Origin: Clostridiales bacterium UBA1701
GTDB lineage: Bacteria > Bacillota > Clostridia > Oscillospirales > Oscillospiraceae
Direction of reading: 5' to 3'
Length of the DNA: 37,365 bases
Assembly: GCA_002320035.1 (NCBI GenBank)
Contig: DCJL01000017.1
Location: 1 to 37,365, forward strand
This document shows positions 7,802 to 17,857 of this stretch, piece by piece. Made by a program: the position numbers and the translations under genes. Numbering within the stretch: the first letter of the stretch is position 1; each line of letters begins with the position of its first letter. The notes under the pieces are model-generated. The model ran no database searches. It saw only the letters and a list, made by a program, of their open reading frames with translations, and was not told the DNA's origin.

Positions 7802-7830
7802 TTGAACTTTTACATCTGTCGTTTATTGTA
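7802..7830 (+). promoter_or_regulatory. Candidate promoter for dgt-dnaG-rpoD
   Basis: TTGAAC (7802-7807) is followed after 16 nt by TATTGT (7824-7829), or after 17 nt by ATTGTA. It would give a leader of about 125 nt before the dgt start at 7961. The -10 match is imperfect, and promoters closer to the gene cannot be excluded (AT-rich words at 7923-7932). Confidence 0.35.
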
Positions 7831-7960
7831 AGGGCAGATAACTGTGCACGAGAGAAGAAAAGAAAAAACTTTAAAAAAAATAAAGGGAAATGCGCTTTCG
7901 CGTCGTATAGCTTTATTGAGAAGATATATATTACGAGGCACTCGAAGGGTGGTGTACGCA

Positions 7961-8965
7961 ATGTCTTTTCCCCGCAGGGAGAGAGAGCTGGCCGAACACG
8001 CTTTTATCGGCCCATACGGCATTTTGTCTGAAAATTCCCTTGGCCGCGCCGCGCCCGAAGAGGAATGCAGGATACGAACCTGCTTTCAGCGGGACATTGA
8101 CCGGATTACCCACTCCAAATCCTTCCGCCGACTCAAGCATAAGACGCAGGTATTTCTCCAGCCCGAGGGAGATCATTACCGTACCCGCCTGACCCATACA
8201 CTGGAGGTCAGCCGCCTGGCCAGGACGGTGGCCCGGGCGCTGAAACTCAATGAGGATCTGGCCGAGGCCATTGCCCTTGGGCATGACCTGGGGCACACCC
8301 CTTTCGGCCACGCGGGCGAGCGGGCGCTGAACCGCATCTACCCCGGCGGCTTCAAGCACTATGAGCAGAGTCTGCGGGTAGTGGACATTCTGGAGAGTGA
8401 CGGCCGGGGGCTGAACCTCTGCCGGGAGACCCGGATGGGAATCCTCCACCATACCCACGGCGCGCCGGATGACACGCTGGAGGCGGTTGCCGTGCGCCTG
8501 TGCGACCGGATTGCCTACATAAATCACGACCTGGATGACGCGATCCGCGCCGGTATACTCACCGCCGGGGATGTGCCTGAAGCTGTCCGCCGCCGCTGCG
8601 GCGAGAGAAACAGCGAACGAATCAACGCCATTCTCACTGATCTTATTGACAACAGCAGCGGCGGGGAACTGAAAATGTCTCTGGAGATGAAAGCAGTTTT
8701 TGACGTCTTTCATTCTTTTATGTATTCCGATGTATACACCAATCCCCGTGCCAAAAGCGAGGAGAGCAAGGTGGACGGGATACTCAGCCGCCTGTATGGC
8801 TATTACACGGACCGGCCCGAAAAGCTGCCGGAGGATTTCCGCTCCGTTGTGGAAAACGAGGGGCGGGAGCGGGCTGCCTGCGACTATATCTCCGGCATGA
8901 CCGACGGCTACGCCATGGAAAAATATGGGGAACTTTTCATCCCCTTTGCCTGGACTGTGAAATAA
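7961..8965 (+). CDS. dgt: Deoxyguanosinetriphosphate triphosphohydrolase-like HD-domain protein
   Basis: This 334-residue HD-superfamily enzyme should hydrolyse dNTPs to nucleosides and triphosphate and so affect nucleotide pools. Diagnostic segments are HSKSFRRLKHKTQVF, then RTRLTHTLEVSRLARTVAR (first metal His), GHDLGHTPFGHAGE (HD pair and downstream His), and YINHDLDDA near the middle (later Asp ligand). The frame is open from 7844, but the extra N-terminus is a basic low-complexity run; the ATG at 7961 matches the family start and has AGGGTGGTG about 7-8 nt upstream. Next come dnaG and rpoD on the same strand, a common clostridial order. True substrate preference within the family cannot be told from sequence. 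Confidence 0.9.
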   Translation: MSFPRRERELAEHAFIGPYGILSENSLGRAAPEEECRIRTCFQRDIDRITHSKSFRRLKHKTQVFLQPEGDHYRTRLTHTLEVSRLARTVARALKLNEDLAEAIALGHDLGHTPFGHAGERALNRIYPGGFKHYEQSLRVVDILESDGRGLNLCRETRMGILHHTHGAPDDTLEAVAVRLCDRIAYINHDLDDAIRAGILTAGDVPEAVRRRCGERNSERINAILTDLIDNSSGGELKMSLEMKAVFDVFHSFMYSDVYTNPRAKSEESKVDGILSRLYGYYTDRPEKLPEDFRSVVENEGRERAACDYISGMTDGYAMEKYGELFIPFAWTVK

Positions 8966-8998
8966 GCCCGGGCCCCGCTATTGAGAGGAGGCGCTTTT

Positions 8999-10741
8999 TT
9001 GGCCTTTCCCGAAAACTTTATCAATGAGCTCGTGGAGCGCAGCGACATTGTGGACGTGGTTTCCGGCTATGTGCGCCTGGGCAAAAGGAGCGGCTCGAAC
9101 CTGTTCGGACTTTGCCCCTTCCACAGCGAGAAAACCCCCTCCTTCTCCGTCTCTCCGGACAAGCAGATATATCATTGCTTCGGCTGCGGCAAGGGCGGGG
9201 GCGTAATAAACTTTATCATGGAGATAGAAAATCTCAGCTTTCCGGAGGCGGTGGAATTTCTCGCCCGCCGGGCGGGCATGCCCATCCCCGAGCAGACCGA
9301 CGACCGGGAGAGCCGCAGGCGCGCCCGGATGCTGGCCCTGAACCGGGACGCGGCCAGGTTTTTCTATAGCCAGCTCTCCACGCCTGCGGGGCGGGCGGCC
9401 AGAGATTATATGGCCGGACGCCGCATAGGCTCCGCTACGGCTACCAATTTCGGCCTTGGTGCCGCGCCGGACTCATGGGACAGTCTCCTGCGGGCCATGG
9501 AGGCCAAAGGCTATACCGGACAGGAGCTATTTGAGGCGGGGCTTGCCCGCCGGGGGAAAAACGGCGGATTTTACGACAGCTTCCGGAACCGCCTGATGTT
9601 TCCGGTTATAGATGTTCGGGGGAATGTGATCGGTTTTTCCGGCCGTATTCTCGAAGACGGGGAGCCAAAATACATGAACAGCCCGGAAACTCCGGTTTTC
9701 AGCAAAAGCAGGAACCTTTTCGCCCTGAATCTGGCTAAAAAATCAAAAAGCGGATATATAATCCTTTCAGAGGGCAATATTGACGTAGTGTCTCTTCATC
9801 AGGCCGGCTTTGACTCGGCGGTGGCTTCTCTGGGCACCTCCCTGACACCGGAGCAGGCCCGGCTCATTTCCCGCTATACAGATCAGATCATCATCGCCTA
9901 TGATAACGACGGGGCCGGCCAGAAGGCCTCCCAGCGGGCCATAGGCATTTTGGAAAAGCTGGATGTGCGGGTAAAAGTGCTGCGCATGAGCGGGGCAAAG
10001 GACCCGGATGAGTTTATAAAGCGCAAGGGGGCCGACGCGTTCCGGAATCTTCTGGATGCATCTGAGAACCAGGTGGATTACCGGCTGCGAAATGTTACGG
10101 ATAAATATGACCTGAATGTGGATGAGCAGAAGGTGGACTTCCTGAAAGAGGCTACCGAACTTGTAGCCAGGCTTCCCGGGGCAGTGGAGCGGCAGGTGTA
10201 TTCCATGCGTGTGGCCTCCATGGCGGGGGTTGCGGCGGATGTGGTGTCAGGCGAAGTGGAGCGGAAGCGGAAACGGCTTCTGAGCAGAGCCCAGAGGAGC
10301 GACCAGCGGGAACAGAGCCGCCCGGAGCGGCAGCTTCAGCCGGCGGAAAAGGGCCTTCGCTATGAGGATCCGTGCTCCGCCGCGGCGGAGGAGGGGCTTA
10401 TAAGGCTCCTGTATCTGGACCCGGCCCTTAGCCGGGAAACGGAGCTGCCGGAGCCGGAGGAATTTTCCTCCCAGGCCCTTGGACGCATCTACTCAGCCAT
10501 ACGCGCCCGGATAGACCGGGGAGAGGAAGTGAGCGCCGCCGTCCTGGGCGGAGAGCTTAGTTTGAACGAGATGTCACTTCTGGTGGGCATCCTCCAAAAG
10601 CCGGAGCTTTTGTCTCGCGGCGGCAGGGCCCTTCGGGATTACATAAAAAGAATTCGCGAAAGAAAAGAGCTTGCAGCCGGAGAAACGGATCTTAGGGAGC
10701 TGGCCAGCAGGCTCAGAGAAAGAAAGGGGTATGAGGGGTAA
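8999..10741 (+). CDS. dnaG: DNA primase DnaG
   Basis: Primase makes the RNA primers for chromosome replication. The 580-residue product begins with the CHC2 zinc-binding domain (C39, H42, C60 and C63 in LCPFHSEKTPSF ... YHCFGCGKGGG). The RNA-polymerase core with TOPRIM follows: SEGNIDVVSLHQAGF (acidic Glu motif) and IIAYDNDGAGQKA (the DxD-type metal site). A C-terminal helical region of about 150 residues is the expected helicase-interaction part. The start is the TTG at 8999, with AGGAGG at 8986-8991 and 7-nt spacing. A TTG at 8981 in the same frame would lie before the ribosome site and is rejected. The stop is 2 nt before the rpoD start. Confidence 0.96.
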   Translation: MAFPENFINELVERSDIVDVVSGYVRLGKRSGSNLFGLCPFHSEKTPSFSVSPDKQIYHCFGCGKGGGVINFIMEIENLSFPEAVEFLARRAGMPIPEQTDDRESRRRARMLALNRDAARFFYSQLSTPAGRAARDYMAGRRIGSATATNFGLGAAPDSWDSLLRAMEAKGYTGQELFEAGLARRGKNGGFYDSFRNRLMFPVIDVRGNVIGFSGRILEDGEPKYMNSPETPVFSKSRNLFALNLAKKSKSGYIILSEGNIDVVSLHQAGFDSAVASLGTSLTPEQARLISRYTDQIIIAYDNDGAGQKASQRAIGILEKLDVRVKVLRMSGAKDPDEFIKRKGADAFRNLLDASENQVDYRLRNVTDKYDLNVDEQKVDFLKEATELVARLPGAVERQVYSMRVASMAGVAADVVSGEVERKRKRLLSRAQRSDQREQSRPERQLQPAEKGLRYEDPCSAAAEEGLIRLLYLDPALSRETELPEPEEFSSQALGRIYSAIRARIDRGEEVSAAVLGGELSLNEMSLLVGILQKPELLSRGGRALRDYIKRIRERKELAAGETDLRELASRLRERKGYEG

Positions 10742-10743
10742 AT

Positions 10744-12018
<1,275 letters not shown>

Positions 12019-12095
12019 GAACCGGAGAAGAATAAGGAAAGATTTTTGTAATCCCCATTTATGCCGCCCTCCGCCCTCTGAACCAAATATGCGTG

Positions 12096-12141
12096 ACAGC
12101 CCTCCGGCTGCAGTGTGCTGCAAACCGGAGGGCTGTTTTTT
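12096..12141 (+). terminator. Terminator of the dgt-dnaG-rpoD operon
   Basis: ACAGCCCTCCGG (12096-12107) pairs with CCGGAGGGCTGT (12125-12136) and is followed by a run of T residues to 12141. It is a strong 12-bp stem. It also marks the left border of the AT-richer accessory segment. Confidence 0.9.
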
Positions 12142-12360
12142 ATTCAGATGGGGGGTCCTGAGTCTGGGCTTCGGCCTCAGGCAATGAGGACAACCGGAGC
12201 CTAAGGCCCGGTAATATACAGCAGATTTCCATTGGTGACCGCATTTACAGCGCCCCGAACTTTTTTATTGCTGTACGGCAGGAAGTGAGAAGGCGAACAG
12301 AGCGGAGCTTTTTGCGGAGCTCCATTGCTTGCCTGTTCTGTGATGGTATGTTGGGAAAAG

Positions 12361-13086
12361 ATGACCATTATTTTGACAAAGATGATCAAAAAAGCGGTGT
12401 TAAATGGAGAGACTTTTGCATACGGCTCCAGAGACATTCACTGGGATGAGGATGAGAACGCTGCAAAGCGACCGGGTCTTATCATATCGCTCATTCCTTT
12501 GCTGGTGCTTATAATTATATTTAATTTTTTCTCGGTAAATATTTTTATGGCGACAATGATAGGCTGGATCCTGGCGTTAATTCTCTTTTGGAAATATATT
12601 GACGGAAGAAAAGAAGTAATGGAAATCTGTGTTGAAGGAGGAAAAGATGCCTTCGGCCCAATCAGCTCCGTTGGCTCGCTTGTTGGATTTACATCTGTTG
12701 TTCAGCTCCTTCCAGGATTTCAAACTCTTCTTGACAGCATTTTTACGATTGATGTGTCTCCCGTTATAATCCTTATTCTCGCAATATCCCTTGTTGCTGG
12801 TCTTACCGGAAGTTCTACGTCAGCGGTCAGAATAGGAATCCCTTTGATTGCGGAAAGATGTACGGCGGCAGGACTTTCTTTGTCTTTTATACACAGGGTA
12901 TCATGTTTTGCCTGTACTACCATAGATACCCTCCCTTGGTCTACTGCAATAGTAATAAATCTTGGGATTGCCGACCTTAAGCTCAAAGATGCGTATCCCC
13001 CAATGTTCGTTTCCACATGCCTCTCAACTTTATGCGGAACCATAATTTGCTCGCTGTTTATGTATGTTTTTCCCAACCTTCCTTGA
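12361..13086 (+). pseudogene. 5'-truncated GntP-family permease (gluconate/organic-acid type)
   Basis: This 241-codon open frame resembles only the C-terminal half of GntP-family proton symporters, which usually have about 420-460 residues. Recognisable parts are the loop ENAAKRPGLIISLIPLLVL, several hydrophobic membrane segments, GLTGSSTSAVRIGIPLIAE, and TIDTLPWSTAIVINLGI near the end. No GntP-like N-terminal half is seen upstream; the sequence before about 12355 is unrelated in every frame read. The ATG at 12361 has no good ribosome site. Base composition is clearly AT-richer than rpoD. It most likely is a fossil left by a deletion or recombination; an independently working half-transporter is unlikely. 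Confidence 0.7.
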
Positions 13087-13173
13087 TTGAAAAAAGCTTC
13101 TGACAATTGAACCAGAGTAATTAAACCGGAGCCTCATGAACCGAACCAGCAAAAACGTGCAATAGACGAAAGG

Positions 13174-13211
13174 CCCCCTGATGTAGGAAATGAAAGTACT
13201 ACATCAGGGGG
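13174..13211. repeat. 13-bp perfect inverted repeat (hairpin)
   Basis: CCCCCTGATGTAG (13174-13186) is perfectly complementary to CTACATCAGGGGG (13199-13211) around a 12-nt A-rich loop. No T tract follows on either strand, so it is not a standard terminator. It lies 8 nt before a 21-codon ORF (13219-13284) with an ATG start. It may be an end of a mobile element or a regulatory hairpin. Confidence 0.6.
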
Positions 13212-13320
13212 TATTATCATGTCAAGGAAAAACTATACGCATGCACAGGCAGTGTTACAAAAAATCTGCGAAATTGCGAAATAATATCCCCCCCTCGGGC
13301 TTCCTCAATACAAATAAGAT

Positions 13321-13329
13321 TGCTATAAT
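13321..13329 (+). promoter_or_regulatory. Extended -10 promoter for the ABC importer operon
   Basis: TGCTATAAT at 13321-13329 is a full extended -10 element (TGnTATAAT). No good -35 is seen at the 17-nt position (TTCCTC), which is usual for extended -10 promoters. Transcription would start near 13336, giving a leader of about 33 nt with AAAGGA before the ATG at 13369. Confidence 0.65.
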
Positions 13330-13368
13330 TTGAAACATAGTACGTCGAAAAAGAAAGGATAAGCTAAA

Positions 13369-15039
13369 ATGAAAGCTTCAACCAAAAAAACGGCAGCAGT
13401 GCTGCTGACGCTGGCAATGCTTTTTTCCATCGCTGCTTGTGGCAACACTGCAAAAAATCCGGCCGAAAACCCTGGTACGCTTTCCGCATCTGCACCTGAA
13501 AACAACGGCAAAACACCTGAACAGGGAAATGCCCCCGAGGTCAAGGACGAGCTCGTCATCGGTTTTAACAGTGTTCCCTCTAACTATGATCCTCTGAACG
13601 GCTTCTACAATGGCGTTCAGATCCTCTATTCTGCTCTGGTTCAGACCAACGCGGACATGGAGATTGTTTCGGATCTGGCTACCGACTATACTGTCAACGA
13701 AGATGCGCTGACCTACACCTTCATCCTGCGTGACGGTGCAGAGTTCTCTGACGGCACTGCCATTACTGCCGAGGACGTTATTTTTAGCTTCGAAACCGCA
13801 AAGGGCAACGCCAGCAGTCTGGACCTGTCTAAGATGGAGAGTATCTCGGCCAACGGCAATGAGATTACCATCCGGCTCAACAAACCCGATTCCACTTTCA
13901 TTCTGACCGTCTGCAACGTTGGCATTGTACCAAAGGCTTCCTACGGCGAGGACTTTGCGCTGAACCCCATTTCCTCCGGTCCCTACAAGCTGGTTCAGTA
14001 CGATGTTGATCAGCAGTTCATTCTCGAGGCCAATGAGCATTACTATGGCGCCGCTCCCGGAATAAGTCGCGTAGTCTTTGTTAAGATGGCTGACCAGGAC
14101 ACCCGCTTGATGGCCGTTCAGTCCGGTCAGGTCGATGTTACTCTGACTTCCGCTGTTGTTGCTGCCAACAATTCTGTAAATGGCTACTATCTGTTGGAGG
14201 AAGAAACTGTTGACAATTTCGGTATTGCAATGCCCTATACCGAAAGACAGGCCGAAAAGAATGAGTATGGCTATGCCGTTGGCAACGATTTTACCTGCGA
14301 CATCACCATCCGTAAGGCACTGGCCTACGGTCTTGACCGCCAGAGAGTTTGCGAGGAAGCGCTGAATGGCTATGGTGTTCCCGCTTACTCCGAAAACGAC
14401 GGTATGCCTTGGTATAATCCTGAGAGCGAAATTGAGTTCGATCTGGCCTATGCTCAGAGCCTGCTGGATGATGCCGGCTGGGTGGATACCGACGGTGACG
14501 GCATCCGCGAAAAGAACGGCGTTAAGGCCTCTACCACCCTACTGTACTCCGCCGGTGACGATGTCCGCCAGGCCATTGCAATGGCAGTAAGCAATCAGAT
14601 TCTTGAAAATCTGGGTATCGAGATGACCGTTGAGGGCGTGGGCTGGCAGGATTTGCCCGCTCGCATGTATTCCGAGCCCCTAATTCTTGCTTGGGGCTCC
14701 TCCAATCCCAAGACCAGCTATATGCTGTATCACTCCTCCAATGCGGGCAAGGAAGACTGGTACAATCCTGAGAATTTTACAAATGAGGCCGTCGACGGAT
14801 ATCTGGATGCCGCCATCGGCGCAAGAACGCTGGAAGAAGCAATTCCCTATTGGCAAAAGGCCCAGTGGGACGGCGAGACCGGCACCTCCATGCGCGGCGA
14901 ATGTGCCTATATATTCATCCTGAATAAGACCCATCTATACTGGGTTCGTGAAGGTCTGGATACCGGTACTCAAAAGATCCACGCCCATGGCGATGCATGG
15001 CCTCTGGTTCAAAACCTTGCTCAGTGGAAGTGGAACTGA
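13369..15039 (+). CDS. ABC transporter substrate-binding lipoprotein, family 5 (peptide/nickel type)
   Basis: The 556-residue lipoprotein binds the imported ligand outside the membrane. The signal peptide ends in the lipobox SIAAC, with lipidation at C24, followed by a Pro/Asn/Glu-rich linker. The mature part has the SBP_bac_5 layout: ILYSALVQTNADMEIVSDLA, then TYTFILRDGAEFSDGTAITA, then the central KALAYGLDRQRVCEEAL helix, and the AQSLLDDAGWVDTDGDGI segment. The wording near the first domain and the C-terminus (HAHGDAWPLVQNLAQWKW) is nearer to NikA-like/opine-type binding proteins than to OppA, but the ligand is not certain. It is the first gene of an SBP-permease-permease-ATPase-ATPase operon. 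The ATG has AAAGGA about 11 nt upstream. Confidence 0.9.
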   Translation: MKASTKKTAAVLLTLAMLFSIAACGNTAKNPAENPGTLSASAPENNGKTPEQGNAPEVKDELVIGFNSVPSNYDPLNGFYNGVQILYSALVQTNADMEIVSDLATDYTVNEDALTYTFILRDGAEFSDGTAITAEDVIFSFETAKGNASSLDLSKMESISANGNEITIRLNKPDSTFILTVCNVGIVPKASYGEDFALNPISSGPYKLVQYDVDQQFILEANEHYYGAAPGISRVVFVKMADQDTRLMAVQSGQVDVTLTSAVVAANNSVNGYYLLEEETVDNFGIAMPYTERQAEKNEYGYAVGNDFTCDITIRKALAYGLDRQRVCEEALNGYGVPAYSENDGMPWYNPESEIEFDLAYAQSLLDDAGWVDTDGDGIREKNGVKASTTLLYSAGDDVRQAIAMAVSNQILENLGIEMTVEGVGWQDLPARMYSEPLILAWGSSNPKTSYMLYHSSNAGKEDWYNPENFTNEAVDGYLDAAIGARTLEEAIPYWQKAQWDGETGTSMRGECAYIFILNKTHLYWVREGLDTGTQKIHAHGDAWPLVQNLAQWKWN

Positions 15040-15082
15040 TGGTTGTCGCTATACATTTAAAGATTTTATTTTAGCAACTGAG

Positions 15083-15113
15083 GATTTCGGCTCGGTTTGT
15101 CCGAGCCGAAATC
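15083..15113 (+). promoter_or_regulatory. Intra-operon hairpin between binding protein and permease genes
   Basis: GATTTCGGCTCGG (15083-15095) pairs perfectly with CCGAGCCGAAATC (15101-15113) around the loop TTTGT. It is followed only by TTCGTATTT, a poor T tract. A stable hairpin here can protect the upstream transcript or act as a partial terminator, so that the binding protein is made in excess of the membrane parts. Confidence 0.65.
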
Positions 15114-15139
15114 TTCGTATTTGGAGGATGATGATTTAA

Positions 15140-16123
15140 ATGAAAACGACAAAATCAATCGGGATTTATATTCTCCGCGGAATCACGCTCTTAATTGCGG
15201 TAGCAATATTTTCCTTTGCCCTGGCGCAGATATCTCCGGTAGATCCGGTTAGGCAATATATTCAGGCAAATCCCGGTGTATCTGCGGAAAATGTCGAGGC
15301 TATGAAGGAGTACTGGGGATTAAATGATTCTCCTGTAGAGCGTTTTTTCAAATGGTTTTCCGCGGTATTGCATGGCGATTGGGGATATTCTACCACATTC
15401 CGTCAGCCCGTGTTGCAGGTTATCGGCATTCGCTTTAAAACATCTTTGGCATTGATGATGACGGCTTGGACTTTTTCCGGAGTTTTGGGCTTTGCGATAG
15501 GCTGCATTATGGCTTTATTCCGTGACCGTCTTTTTGATCGCATTGTGAAGCGTATTTGCCTCGTTATGTGCTCTGTTCCCACTTTTTGGATTGGATTGGT
15601 ATTTCTTGCGGTTTTTTCTGCGATTTTAGGGTGGTTTCCCTTCGGACTGGCGGTTCCTGCTGGTGTTCCGGCAGAAGCAGTAACACTGGGGCAGAGGATA
15701 CACCATCTGATTTTGCCGGCTCTGACGCTGAGTTTTCTATCTTTTGCCAATCTGGCATTGCATACCAGAGAAAAGCTTCTCGAGGTCTATGACAGTGACT
15801 ATGCATTGTTCGCAAAGGCAAGAGGTGACAGTGATCTGAAAATTCTATTTAAGCATGGTATCCGAAACTCCTTGCTTCCTGCCATCACAATGCAGTTTGG
15901 TTCCTTCGGTGAACTGTTTGGCGGGTCAATGTTCGCAGAGAATATCTTTTCTTATCCCGGTTTAGGTGCGGCTACCAGTGCCGCTGGTACAGGAGGCACT
16001 GATATCCCATTATTCTTAGGCATTGTATTGTTTACATCTATTTTTATTTTTACGGGGAATCTAATGGCAAACATTTTATATCAGGTGGTTGATCCCCAAA
16101 CTCGAGAGGGGGTCAAGAAATGA
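15140..16123 (+). CDS. ABC transporter permease, DppB/NikB type
   Basis: This 327-residue membrane protein is the first permease of the importer. It has the DppB pattern: an N-terminal membrane helix, an extracytoplasmic segment (SPVDPVRQYIQANPGVS, and MKEYWGLNDSPVERFFKWF), WGYSTTFRQPV, and then further membrane helices with the EAA loop YALFAKARGDSDLKILFKHGIRNSLLP that contacts the ATPase. GGSMFAENIFSYPGLG lies near the end. GGAGG lies 12 nt before the ATG, a long spacing. The stop overlaps the next start by 4 nt (ATGA). Ligand identity follows the binding protein and is not certain. Confidence 0.92.
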   Translation: MKTTKSIGIYILRGITLLIAVAIFSFALAQISPVDPVRQYIQANPGVSAENVEAMKEYWGLNDSPVERFFKWFSAVLHGDWGYSTTFRQPVLQVIGIRFKTSLALMMTAWTFSGVLGFAIGCIMALFRDRLFDRIVKRICLVMCSVPTFWIGLVFLAVFSAILGWFPFGLAVPAGVPAEAVTLGQRIHHLILPALTLSFLSFANLALHTREKLLEVYDSDYALFAKARGDSDLKILFKHGIRNSLLPAITMQFGSFGELFGGSMFAENIFSYPGLGAATSAAGTGGTDIPLFLGIVLFTSIFIFTGNLMANILYQVVDPQTREGVKK

Positions 16124-16944
16124 AAAATATCAATCGTCGTATGATTAGTATTATCATTGCATCGGTTATTCTGGTGACGATCGTTTCCATCTATTTTGCC
16201 GGTACGCTATTTCCGGAAAGTGCGCTTCGTGCGGATTTTTCACAAAAATTCCTGTCACCTTCTTTTGAACACCCTTTCGGAACAGATTATCTTGGCCGTG
16301 ATATGTTTGCTCGAACGATAAAGGGATTGTCTCTGAGCTTGACAGTGGGAGCCATTGCATCGGTTGTTTCTTCCCTGATTGCGCTTATCATTGGCGTTAC
16401 CGCCGCTTTGGGAAAGGGATGGATCGACCACGCTATCAACTGGTTTATTGATGTTTTTATGAGTGTCCCCCACACAGTTCTGCTGATCCTGATATCTATT
16501 GCATTGAATCAGGGAGCAACAGGACTTTTGATTGGCATTGCTTTAACTCACTGGACTTCCCTTGCTCGTCTTGTTCGAGCAGAAGTTCTGCAGGTGCGTG
16601 ATCAACAGTTCGTTTTAGCTGCACGCCGCTTTGGAAAATCACCTTTCTGGGTAGCTCGTAAACATATCCTGCCCCATGTGTTGCCTCAGTTTTTTGTGGG
16701 CCTAATCCTCATGTTCCCACACGCCATTATGCATGAGTCCGGTCTGACTTTCCTTGGCTTTGGCATGCCTCCGGAACAACCTGCCATCGGCATCATTCTC
16801 TCTGAATCTATGCGATATATTTCTGCGGGTGCGTGGTGGTTGGTGTTTTTCCCCGGACTGGCACTAGTTGTTCTGGTGATTCTAATTGAAACCTTTGGAA
16901 CGACTGTTCGTCACTTGTTCGAGCCTCGTCAGGCGCAGCTTTAA
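16120..16944 (+). CDS. ABC transporter permease, DppC/NikC type
   Basis: This 274-residue second permease pairs with the DppB-type protein to form the channel. After one N-terminal helix it has FEHPFGTDYLGRDMFARTI, the standard DppC segment. Membrane helices follow, then the EAA loop QFVLAARRFGKSPFWVARKHILPHVLP, and ESGLTFLGFGMPPEQPAIG near the C-terminus. The length is typical (about 270-300). The start codon overlaps the previous stop. The gene ends 13 nt before the first ATPase gene, whose ribosome site AAGGAGGGGG begins at the end of this frame. Confidence 0.92.
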   Translation: MKNINRRMISIIIASVILVTIVSIYFAGTLFPESALRADFSQKFLSPSFEHPFGTDYLGRDMFARTIKGLSLSLTVGAIASVVSSLIALIIGVTAALGKGWIDHAINWFIDVFMSVPHTVLLILISIALNQGATGLLIGIALTHWTSLARLVRAEVLQVRDQQFVLAARRFGKSPFWVARKHILPHVLPQFFVGLILMFPHAIMHESGLTFLGFGMPPEQPAIGIILSESMRYISAGAWWLVFFPGLALVVLVILIETFGTTVRHLFEPRQAQL

Positions 16945-16957
16945 GGAGGGGGAATAT

Positions 16958-17857
16958 ATGAACGCTTTGGAAATCAAAAATCTTTCCCTTTCTTTTATAA
17001 TGTACGATACAGGTATCAAAAAGAAGGCACTGAAGGTTATCTCCGATTTGAATATCACCCTGAAAGAGGGAGAAATCCACACAATTGTAGGCTCCAGCGG
17101 TTCCGGAAAAAGTCTTCTGGCACATGCAATTCTGGGAATCCTGCCCAGGAATGCCATTACCGACGGAGAAATGAATTGGTTTGGAGAATCGTTGACACCT
17201 GTTCTCCAGAAAAAGCTGCGAGGCGATCAACTTATCTTGGTTCCCCAGTCTGTTACTTATCTGGATCCGTTGATGCGTGTGGGAAAACAAATCTGCAAGG
17301 ATAAAGCGATTGCAAAGGATGTTTTGAAAAAATATGAACTGGATGAGCAAGTCGCAAAGAAATATCCTTTTGAGCTGTCGGGAGGCATGGCTCGCCGTAC
17401 TCTGATGGCGACCGCTGCTGCAACAAAGGCGAAAGTCATTATTGCAGATGAACCGACGCCGGGTTTATCACCAAAACTGGCTGAAGGCGCAATGGCGCAT
17501 TTTCGGGAGTTGGCAGATCAGGGAGCGGCAATTCTGCTGATTACCCATGATTTGGATCTTGCTCTGCGTTATGCCGATCGCATTTCAGTATTTTACGCTG
17601 GCACGACACTGGAAACCGCCAAGGCTTCAGATTTTCAGAAAGAGGAGTTTCTGCGGCATCCCTACAGTAAGGCGCTCTGGCGTGCCATGCCTCAGAATAA
17701 ATTTGAACCCACTGCCGGCACACAGCCCTATGCCGGAAACCTTCCATCTGGTTGTGTATTTGCGGATCGCTGTCCACAAAGAACGGATGCATGCGCGGTT
17801 CGTCCGAAGGCTCATACCGTTCGAGAAGGGGAGGTGTGTTGCCATCATGCGAATTGA
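16958..17857 (+). CDS. ABC transporter ATP-binding protein, DppD/NikD type
   Basis: This 299-residue ATPase drives import. It contains Walker A GSSGSGKS, a Q-loop in VPQSVTYLDPLM, the signature ELSGGMARR, Walker B VIIADEPTPGL, and the H-loop LLITHDLDLA. The C-terminal oligopeptide-transporter extension has the Cys pattern GCVFADRCPQRTDAC, with a later CC pair before HHAN. In peptide ATPases of this type such cysteines can hold an Fe-S cluster. The frame extends upstream to 16886, but the ATG at 16958 is chosen because AAGGAGGGGG precedes it and the family begins at LEIKNLSLSF. Its 3' end overlaps the next gene by 11 nt. Confidence 0.9.
   Translation: MNALEIKNLSLSFIMYDTGIKKKALKVISDLNITLKEGEIHTIVGSSGSGKSLLAHAILGILPRNAITDGEMNWFGESLTPVLQKKLRGDQLILVPQSVTYLDPLMRVGKQICKDKAIAKDVLKKYELDEQVAKKYPFELSGGMARRTLMATAAATKAKVIIADEPTPGLSPKLAEGAMAHFRELADQGAAILLITHDLDLALRYADRISVFYAGTTLETAKASDFQKEEFLRHPYSKALWRAMPQNKFEPTAGTQPYAGNLPSGCVFADRCPQRTDACAVRPKAHTVREGEVCCHHAN

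Noticed and set aside
7844..7960. N-terminal extension of dgt from an upstream ATG
   Set aside because: The extra 39 residues are a basic run from AT-rich leader DNA; the family start and a ribosome site point to 7961.
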